DNA from: JBQTIU01 sp052387815
GTDB taxonomy: Bacteria; Pseudomonadota; Alphaproteobacteria; CACIAM-22H2
Assembly (NCBI GenBank): GCA_052387815.1
Contig: JBQTIU010000082.1
Coordinates: 1 to 5,202 of the forward strand
Reading direction: 5' to 3'
DNA: 5,202 nt
In this document: positions 1-5,202 of the stretch, piece by piece
Numbering within the stretch: the first letter of the stretch is position 1
Layout of the letters: every line of letters starts with the position of its first letter
Notes under the pieces: model-generated
Databases searched by the model: none
What the model saw: the letters and a program-made list of their open reading frames with translations, nothing else
What the model was told of the DNA's origin: nothing
Position numbers and translations under genes: made by a program

Positions 1-849
1 GTGCCGCCTGCGCCGGCGGTCCGGGCCCCGCCTGCGCCCCCGCCAGCGGCGCCGGCCCAGGGCCCGACGGCTTTCACCTTGCTGCGCCCCCCGCCGCCGC
101 CGCCCGCCCCGCTCATCGGGGCGCCGCCTTGGATCCGCTATGCCCGGTCGTTCGATGCCAACGACCGCCGGCCGCGCGTCGTCGTGGTGGTGAGCGAACT
201 CGGATTGTCGAGCGCCGCGACCGAGGCGGCGATCCAGCAACTGCCGGGGGGCGTTACGCTCGCGTTCAGCCCCTATGCCGACAAGCTCGCCCAGTGGATC
301 GATCTCGCGCGCGCCGCCGGCCACGAGGTGCTGCTCAACCTGCCGATGGAACCCATCGACCGCCGGACCAGCGATCCCGGCCCCAGAGCGCTGTTGACCA
401 GCCTGCCTCCGAAACAGAACCTCGAACGACTCGACTGGGTGCTGGGGCGGGTCATGGGTTACGTCGGCGTCACCAATCACATGGGGTCGCGATTCACCGC
501 TTCGGGCGCGGCGCTCAAGCCCGTGCTCGAGGCGATCAACGACCGCGGCCTGATGTTCCTCGACAGCCGCGCTACGCCGCGTAGCGTGGCGACGCGCCTG
601 GCGACCGAAATCGGCCTGCCGCGGGCGATCAACGACCGCATCATCGACCAGGAGGCCTCGCGCGCCGCGATCGACGCGCGGCTTGCCGACATCGAGCGCA
701 TCGCGCGCGAGAGCGGGGTCGCGGTGGCGATCGGCTATCCTTTTCCGGTGACCTACGAGCGGCTCAACAACTGGCTCCTGGCGCTCGAGGGCAAGGGTCT
801 AGCGCTGGCCCCCATCACCGCGGCGGTCAACCGCCAGCCCGACCGCTGA
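1..849 (+). CDS. Divergent polysaccharide deacetylase family protein (YibQ/DUF610 type), 5' end outside window
   Basis: This is the C-terminal 282 residues of a divergent polysaccharide deacetylase (YibQ/DUF610 fold), an envelope-associated family of poorly known function. The frame is open from base 1, so the GTG there is probably not the start and an N-terminal signal or membrane anchor may lie upstream. Residues 1-43 are a Pro/Ala-rich linker and the domain runs from about 58 to 278. Family landmarks are VVVVVSELGLS (60-70), LLNLPMEP (111-118), NHMGSRFT (159-166) and FLDSR (186-190). Two places where enzymatic relatives carry metal or catalytic residues are altered: the Asp-Asp after the first strand is Ser65-Glu66, and the late Gly-His motif reads IGYPFP (244-249). 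Activity is therefore doubtful, and a structural or regulatory role is possible. It lies 12 bases before rppH and is probably co-transcribed with it. Family assignment is firm; function is not. Confidence 0.88.
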   Translation: MPPAPAVRAPPAPPPAAPAQGPTAFTLLRPPPPPPAPLIGAPPWIRYARSFDANDRRPRVVVVVSELGLSSAATEAAIQQLPGGVTLAFSPYADKLAQWIDLARAAGHEVLLNLPMEPIDRRTSDPGPRALLTSLPPKQNLERLDWVLGRVMGYVGVTNHMGSRFTASGAALKPVLEAINDRGLMFLDSRATPRSVATRLATEIGLPRAINDRIIDQEASRAAIDARLADIERIARESGVAVAIGYPFPVTYERLNNWLLALEGKGLALAPITAAVNRQPDR

Positions 850-857
850 GGGAGAGG
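850..857 (+). promoter_or_regulatory. Ribosome binding site supporting the CTG start of rppH
   Basis: GGGAGAGG directly follows the upstream stop codon. Its GGAG core (851-854) lies 7 bases and its GAGG (854-857) 4 bases before CTG 862. It is the only purine-rich Shine-Dalgarno-like tract near the start of the conserved RppH reading frame. The ATG at 925 has nothing comparable, since the sequence before it is GGCGTCGGGCTG. It therefore decides the start in favour of CTG, with translational coupling to the upstream gene likely. Confidence 0.6.
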
Positions 858-861
858 CGCG

Positions 862-1362
862 CTGACCCGGGCGCATGACGACAGCGAGACCGCAGGGCTG
901 GCCTACCGGCCGGGCGTCGGGCTGATGCTGTTCAACCGCGAGGGACGGGTGTTCGTCGCCCGGCGGATCGACATGCCGTCCCCAGCCTGGCAAATGCCCC
1001 AAGGCGGGATCGACGCGGGCGAAGACCCGCGCGCGGCGGCGATGCGCGAACTCGCCGAGGAGATCGGGACGGCCCAGGCCGTGATCATCGCCGAGAGCCG
1101 CGAGTGGCATGCCTACGACCTGCCGCCCGAGCTGCGCGGTGCCTTGTGGGGCGGCCGTTTCCGTGGCCAGCGCCAGAAGTGGTTCGCGCTGCGCTTCACC
1201 GGCGAGGACAGCGACATCGATCTCGACACCGATACGCCGGAATTCCTGGCCTGGAAATGGGCCCCGGTCGAGCGCCTGCCGGACCTGATTGTTCCCTTCA
1301 AGCGCGCACTCTACCAGGCGTTGGTCACCGAATTCGGCCATCTCGCGCGCCCCGCGGGTTGA
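862..1362 (+). CDS. rppH: RNA pyrophosphohydrolase RppH (Nudix hydrolase), likely CTG start
   Basis: This cytoplasmic Nudix enzyme removes pyrophosphate from the 5' triphosphate end of mRNA and so triggers RNase E-dependent decay. From the CTG at 862 the product is 166 residues, normal for the family. The family N-terminal block YRPGVGLML (15-23) is followed by WQMPQGG, and the Nudix box spans residues 48-70 with E54, R62, E63, E66 and E67 in the canonical G-x5-E-x7-REU-x-EE pattern. The C-terminal half has the family's FLAWKWAP and VPFKRALYQAL stretches. The first ATG (925) would cut through the conserved YRPGVGLML block, and no ATG, GTG or TTG exists in this frame after the stop at 847-849. 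CTG 862 has GGGAGAGG just upstream and reads as M-T-R, like many family starts. The gene follows the deacetylase-like gene and converges with the amidase gene. The product is certain; the start is inferred. Confidence 0.93.
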   Translation: MTRAHDDSETAGLAYRPGVGLMLFNREGRVFVARRIDMPSPAWQMPQGGIDAGEDPRAAAMRELAEEIGTAQAVIIAESREWHAYDLPPELRGALWGGRFRGQRQKWFALRFTGEDSDIDLDTDTPEFLAWKWAPVERLPDLIVPFKRALYQALVTEFGHLARPAG

Positions 1363-1384
1363 CGCTCGGGGCTTCAGCCGAGCG
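1363..1384. terminator. Possible hairpin at the convergent rppH/amidase junction
   Basis: CGCTCGG (1363-1369) and CCGAGCG (1378-1384) form a perfect 7-bp inverted repeat with an 8-base loop. An alternative register pairs GGCT with AGCC inside. The hairpin spans the 11-base gap between the two convergent stop codons and the last codons of the amidase gene, where a bidirectional terminator would be expected. No T tract follows on either strand, so a classical intrinsic terminator is not shown. A 7-bp inverted repeat can also arise by chance in DNA this rich in GC. Confidence 0.3.
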
Positions 1385-2543
1385 AGCGGGCGAAGGCGAG
1401 GAGGTCGAGGTCGGCGCCGGGCGCGCCCACCAGCGACAAGCCGACGGGGCAATCGTCGAGCGTGCCGAGCGGCAGGCTTGCCTGCGGCAGGCGCGCGAGG
1501 CCGGCAATCGCGAGCAGGGCGATAGCGCGGAGGCGGAAGGCTTCGAGCTCGGCCGAAGGCGTGTCAAGGAGGGGCGCGATGCCGGGCGCCGTCGGCAGGC
1601 ACAGGATGGCGTCGTCCTTCAGCAGGTCGACGAGCCGCGCCGCGAATCGCTCGCGCGCGGCGCACGGGGCGAGGGTGTCCGCCTCCTTGACCGTCGCCGC
1701 CCAGACGTAGCGCTCCCTGACGCCTGGCCCGAAGTCGGGCTTGACGCGCGTGATCCACTCGCCGTGCGTCCGCCATACCTCGAAGCCCTGGATGACGCGG
1801 AACCAGGCAGCGAGTTCAGGCAGACCCGGCGGATGGACGATCGCGCGCTCGGCCTTGCCGACGGCGGCCGCGACAGCCTCGACGCCCGCCTGCAGCGCCC
1901 GCTCGACCGCCGCGCCCGCCAGCGCGAAGGTATCCTCGGCGATGAGCACGCGGGCGGGCGGGCGGGGCGGCGCCGCATCGGCGATCAGCACACGGCCGAC
2001 GCGCTCGAGGATCGCCGCGTCGCGCGCGAACCAGCCCACCGTGTCGAAGCTCGGCGCCAGACCCACCGCGCCCTCGGCCGCGACTCGTCCGTGGGTCGGA
2101 CGGAAGCCATGGATGCCGGTGTAGCTGGCGGGCAGACGCACCGAGCCGGCGCAGTCCGTGCCGAGCGCGATGTCGGCGAGCCCGCCGGCGACCGCCGCCG
2201 CCGAGCCGCTCGACGAGCCGCCGGGAATGCGCCCGGGCGCCCGCGGGTTGACGGGCGTGCCGTAGTGCACGTTCTCGCCATTGAGGCTGTAGACCAGCTC
2301 GTCGGTCTGGGTCTTGCCGACGACGTCGGCGCCGGCATCCAACAGGGCCTGGACGACGGGCGCGGTCGAACTGGCCGGCGGATGAGTGCGCAGCCAGTCC
2401 GGCTGCCCGGCGCCGGTGACGTGGCCCTTGATGTCGAAGACGTCCTTGACCGCGAGCCGCAAGCCGGCGAACGCGCCCGCGGGTGCGCCCTTGAGCTCAA
2501 CGTGGTCGTGGCGGCAGAACGCCCCCAGCGGGTCGTTGAGCAT
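1374..2543 (-). CDS. Amidase of the amidase-signature family, AMI1 (indole-3-acetamide hydrolase)-like
   Basis: This cytoplasmic amidase-signature enzyme hydrolyses a carboxamide to acid and ammonia. The 389-residue product has the Ser-cisSer-Lys triad at K33 (AVKDVFD), S110 (GGSSSGSA) and S134 (AGSVRLPAS); the 24-residue spacing between the serines is the family norm. Several blocks resemble plant AMI1 as I remember it: PDWLRTH (48-54), NGENVHYGTP (88-97), SFDTVGWFARD (165-175) and VKPDFGPG (267-274). The residues before the nucleophile read DCAGS instead of the usual DTGGS. The ATG at 2543 is preferred because GGGAGG lies 7 bases upstream; an in-frame GTG at 2567 would add eight residues but has no such site. 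The length is close to AMI1 and well short of GatA, and no gatB or gatC is present, so a tRNA amidotransferase role is unlikely. It is the last gene of the transporter/amidohydrolase cassette. The substrate is unknown; indole-3-acetamide is only a family-based guess. Confidence 0.9.
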   Translation of the reverse strand: MLNDPLGAFCRHDHVELKGAPAGAFAGLRLAVKDVFDIKGHVTGAGQPDWLRTHPPASSTAPVVQALLDAGADVVGKTQTDELVYSLNGENVHYGTPVNPRAPGRIPGGSSSGSAAAVAGGLADIALGTDCAGSVRLPASYTGIHGFRPTHGRVAAEGAVGLAPSFDTVGWFARDAAILERVGRVLIADAAPPRPPARVLIAEDTFALAGAAVERALQAGVEAVAAAVGKAERAIVHPPGLPELAAWFRVIQGFEVWRTHGEWITRVKPDFGPGVRERYVWAATVKEADTLAPCAARERFAARLVDLLKDDAILCLPTAPGIAPLLDTPSAELEAFRLRAIALLAIAGLARLPQASLPLGTLDDCPVGLSLVGAPGADLDLLAFARSLG

Positions 2544-2550
2544 GGCGGTG

Positions 2551-2556
2551 CCTCCC
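2551..2556 (-). promoter_or_regulatory. Ribosome binding site of the amidase gene
   Basis: On the - strand GGGAGG precedes the ATG at 2543 by 7 bases (spacer CACCGCC). This strong Shine-Dalgarno match selects the ATG over the in-frame GTG at 2567, since the site lies downstream of that GTG. The site lies outside the inserted element, so it predates the insertion and should still work if transcription reads through. Confidence 0.75.
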
Positions 2557-2576
2557 GACCCGGCCACGGGCTTAGG

Positions 2577-2598
2577 GCCTGTCCGGAAAGTCGGATGG
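2577..2598 (+). repeat. Left terminal inverted repeat of the element
   Basis: It pairs with 2793-2814 at 19 of 22 positions. The mismatches are at left positions 2580, 2588 and 2593. TTAG (2572-2575) lies one base outside it. Confidence 0.65.
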
Positions 2599-2676
2599 CG
2601 ATGTCATTTGACATCGCGCGTTGCCGGGACGCGCCGATTTTGACCGCAGGTCGCGTCGCGGGACCTTGCCGGGGCA

Positions 2677-2704
2677 CCCCACGCGATCGGACGATCGCGT
2701 GGGG
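2677..2704. repeat. Perfect 13-bp palindrome with 2-base centre inside the element
   Basis: CCCCACGCGATCG (2677-2689) and CGATCGCGTGGGG (2692-2704) are exact reverse complements separated by GA. GGGG (2671-2674) and CCCC (2706-2709) can extend the stem beyond a small internal loop. It is the strongest local secondary structure in the window. No T run follows it, so it is not a standard intrinsic terminator, but it may stall polymerase or stabilise a processed 3' end. Confidence 0.7.
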
Positions 2705-2792
2705 ACCCCGCCGATGCGCCCAGCATCGCCGGCGGGCCGGCGAGGCGATGCCTCGCCCCTACCATTCGGCCAAAATCGGCAGCGTCGCGACC

Positions 2793-2814
2793 CCATCGGA
2801 CTCTCCGGACCGGC
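2793..2814 (-). repeat. Right terminal inverted repeat of the element
   Basis: It is the reverse-complement partner of 2577-2598. TTAG (2817-2820) lies two bases outside it and overlaps the amidohydrolase stop codon, which is TAA on the - strand at 2819-2817. Confidence 0.65.
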
Positions 2815-2816
2815 TT

Positions 2817-4049
2817 TTAGTGCGGGCGATGCAGTTCCGCCGCCCGCCGGGTGAAGGACAGGCGGCCGCGCTTGAAGGCGTACATGGGCTCGACTAGCTC
2901 GGTGATCGCCGTCTCCGGCGCTAGCGCGTCGAGCACCACCAGGTCGGCCGGCTTGCCGACCGCCACGCCGTAGTCGTCGAGGCCCATGAGCCTCGCCGAC
3001 CGGCGGGTGATCATCTCGAAGCACTCGCGGATGTCGTCGCGCTTTCCCACCTGGCAGATGTTGGCGTAGAGGTTCGCCATGCGGACGAGCGAGCAGTCGC
3101 CGAACGGCGTGAAGGGGTTGAGGATGTTGTTGCTGGACAGCGAGCAGTTGACGCCCCAGCGCAGCATCCTGTGGCAGGGCACGACGCCGCGCAGCACGTT
3201 GTGGTCCTGGTGGCGGCCCATGAGGTAGAGGTCGGTCGAGGGGAGTACGGTGACCGCGACCCCGGCGTCGGCGAGCCGGCGCGAGATCCTCTCGAAGCGG
3301 TCCATGGGCATGCTCGACAGCTTGGTCACGTGACCGACCGCGACCCGCCCGCCGTAGCGGAGCTTGTCGGTCTTCTCGCACACGTACTCGATGTCCATGT
3401 ACTCGGCGGTGTTGCCGAAATCGAGGTGCATGTCGACGTCGACGTCGAACTCGCGCGCCATCTCGAAGACGCGGTCGATCTGGCCCTTGGGGTTGGTGTC
3501 GGTGTAGGGCGCGGCGCCGACCACCTTGGCGCCGCGCTTCAAGCTCGCGACCATCAGCTCGTCGGTGCCGGGATTGTTGAGCAGGCCCTCCTGGGGGAAG
3601 ACGCAGATTTCGAGGTCGATGCCCCATTTGTAGTCGTCGATGAGGGAGAGCACGCCCTCGAGCCCGCGCAGCCCGATGCCGGGATCGACCTCGACGTGAG
3701 TGCGCATGTGGGTAGTGCCGTGGAGGATCGCCTTCTCGAGGGTCCCGGCCGCGCGCCGGCGCACGTCCTCGGTCGTGAACGCCTTCTTGGCGGCGGCGAC
3801 TTGGCCGATCGCCTCCTCGAGCGTCCCTTCGTCCGACTTGCAGCGGTCGAGGATGCACGACTTGTCGAGGTGGATGTGGGTCTCGATGAAGCCGGGGGCG
3901 ACCAGCGCGCCCTCGAGGTCCATCTCGCGTCCCGCGGCGGCGAGGCGCCGCTCGATCGCGGCGATCTTGCCGTCGGCGATGCCGATGTCGAAGCGCGCGC
4001 TCGCATCGGCGTGCCCGGCGATGCGGGCGTTCTTGAGAATCAGGTCCAT
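2817..4049 (-). CDS. Cytosine-deaminase-like amidohydrolase with substituted catalytic residues
   Basis: This is a 410-residue amidohydrolase-superfamily protein of the cytosine deaminase/AtzC type, expected to be a cytoplasmic TIM-barrel metallohydrolase. After the small N-terminal beta domain come ETHIHLDKS (H58, H60), FPQEG (Q153), H208 in DMHLDF and H240 in GHVTK. These line up with H61, H63, Q156, H214 and H246 of E. coli CodA with nearly constant offsets, which argues for correct alignment. By the same spacing the catalytic Glu217 of CodA becomes Phe211, and the metal-binding Asp313 and its neighbour Asp314 become Asn307 and Asn308 (LSSNNILNPF). Cytosine deamination is therefore unlikely; a variant hydrolase chemistry or a different metal site is more plausible. 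The ATG at 4049 is chosen for its strong GGGAGG site; a TTG at 4070 would add seven residues. It lies 31 bases after the ABC ATPase gene. CodA residue numbers are from memory. Confidence 0.9.
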   Translation of the reverse strand: MDLILKNARIAGHADASARFDIGIADGKIAAIERRLAAAGREMDLEGALVAPGFIETHIHLDKSCILDRCKSDEGTLEEAIGQVAAAKKAFTTEDVRRRAAGTLEKAILHGTTHMRTHVEVDPGIGLRGLEGVLSLIDDYKWGIDLEICVFPQEGLLNNPGTDELMVASLKRGAKVVGAAPYTDTNPKGQIDRVFEMAREFDVDVDMHLDFGNTAEYMDIEYVCEKTDKLRYGGRVAVGHVTKLSSMPMDRFERISRRLADAGVAVTVLPSTDLYLMGRHQDHNVLRGVVPCHRMLRWGVNCSLSSNNILNPFTPFGDCSLVRMANLYANICQVGKRDDIRECFEMITRRSARLMGLDDYGVAVGKPADLVVLDALAPETAITELVEPMYAFKRGRLSFTRRAAELHRPH

Positions 4050-4054
4050 GGCTT

Positions 4055-4060
4055 CCTCCC
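4055..4060 (-). promoter_or_regulatory. Ribosome binding site of the amidohydrolase gene
   Basis: On the - strand GGGAGG lies 5 bases before the ATG at 4049 (spacer AAGCC), within the longer purine tract AAAAGGGAGGAAG. It selects this ATG over the in-frame TTG at 4070, which is upstream of the site. It sits in the 31-base gap after the ABC ATPase stop codon, which fits an operon without its own promoter. Confidence 0.75.
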
Positions 4061-4080
4061 TTTTCCGCAAGTTCGGGCGA

Positions 4081-5202
<1,122 letters not shown>

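Larger units (their letters stand above)
2576..2816. mobile_element. MITE-like non-autonomous element with imperfect 22-bp terminal inverted repeats and TTAG target duplication
   Basis: The only sizeable non-coding stretch is a 241-base palindromic unit. Its ends, 2577-2598 and 2793-2814, are inverted repeats matching at 19 of 22 positions; the outer left end begins GCCTGTCCGGA and the right end, read inward, GCCGGTCCGGA. TTAG flanks it at 2572-2575 and 2817-2820, as a target duplication would. Nested inside are a 15-bp inverted repeat with one bulged base (2628-2642 with 2771-2786), a 9-bp palindrome at 2598-2617, a 13-bp palindrome at 2677-2704 and an 8-bp hairpin at 2739-2757. It encodes no transposase and no convincing ORF. 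A TA-centred target resembles those used by some IS5-group and IS630-group transposases, so it may be moved in trans, but the parent family is a guess. It separates the amidohydrolase and amidase genes and could attenuate or terminate read-through. Confidence 0.65.

Noticed and set aside
75..112. CCG microsatellite-like run in the first gene
   Set aside because: It encodes the poly-Pro part of the linker in frame and is interrupted. It looks like ordinary Pro-rich coding sequence at high GC.
1374..2543. GatA subunit of the Glu-tRNA(Gln) amidotransferase
   Set aside because: The protein is much shorter than GatA, gatB and gatC are absent from the window, and the AMI1-specific blocks (PDWLRTH, NGENVHYGTP, VKPDFGPG) match better.
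2544..2567. GTG at 2567 as the amidase start
   Set aside because: The strong GGGAGG site at 2556-2551 is positioned for ATG 2543 and lies downstream of the GTG. The eight extra residues resemble nothing in the family.
2677..2704. Intrinsic terminator for the amidohydrolase gene
   Set aside because: The stem is strong but lacks a T tract on either side and lies more than 100 bases beyond the stop codon, inside the inserted element.
2577..2814. CRISPR-like or REP array in the intergenic region
   Set aside because: The repeats are inverted and mostly different from each other, with no regularly spaced direct repeats. Paired ends and flanking TTAG fit a single inserted element better.
1104..2897. 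A 597-codon open frame on the + strand opposite the amidase gene
   Set aside because: It runs antisense to a well-conserved amidase, overlaps rppH in another frame and has an Arg/Gly/Ala-rich composition without recognisable motifs. Long stop-free shadow frames are expected in DNA this rich in GC.
2572..3858. A 428-codon open frame on the - strand overlapping the amidohydrolase gene
   Set aside because: It is the amidohydrolase region read in the wrong frame, with an Arg/Pro/His-rich product, and it continues through the palindromic element. The correct frame gives conserved metal-binding motifs.
4050..4070. TTG at 4070 as the amidohydrolase start
   Set aside because: ATG 4049 has GGGAGG five bases upstream, and the protein then begins MDLILKNARI, the usual first strand of the family.

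Overview
The window is GC-rich (most third codon positions are G or C) and reads like an alphaproteobacterial chromosome. The main pointers are a divergent polysaccharide deacetylase directly followed by an RppH-type RNA pyrophosphohydrolase, a pairing typical of Alphaproteobacteria, and an ABC transporter/amidohydrolase/amidase cassette of the kind common in Rhodospirillales and Rhizobiales. The order-level placement is inference.

Layout. On the + strand, positions 1-849 hold the 3' part of the deacetylase-like gene. It is followed after 12 bases by rppH (862-1362), which seems to use a CTG start. rppH converges on an amidase gene with only 11 bases between the stop codons. Everything to the right is on the - strand and is transcribed right to left: a LivG-LivF fused ABC ATPase (4081 to beyond 5202), a cytosine-deaminase-like amidohydrolase (2817-4049), and an AMI1-type amidase (1374-2543). 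The first two are 31 bases apart. The last two are separated by 273 bases, nearly all of which is a palindrome-rich, transposase-free element (about 2576-2816) with imperfect 22-bp terminal inverted repeats and a TTAG direct repeat on each side. Removing the element and one TTAG copy leaves the amidohydrolase TAA stop intact and a 28-base gap to the amidase start, so the three genes look like a former tight operon with a MITE-like insertion.

How the genes may work together. The left pair is housekeeping: envelope maintenance and mRNA 5'-end turnover. The right cassette looks like uptake of a small organic solute by a branched-chain-amino-acid-type (HAAT family) transporter, followed by hydrolysis of ring or amide C-N bonds by two hydrolases. 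The substrate cannot be read from sequence. The amidohydrolase keeps the metal-binding histidines of cytosine deaminase but has Asn and Phe where the family has its catalytic Asp and Glu, so ordinary deaminase chemistry should not be assumed. The LivG half of the ATPase has a degenerate ABC signature, which suggests an asymmetric ATPase pair within one polypeptide.

No tRNA, rRNA, CRISPR array or transposase gene was seen, and no gene-free stretch exceeds 300 bases.
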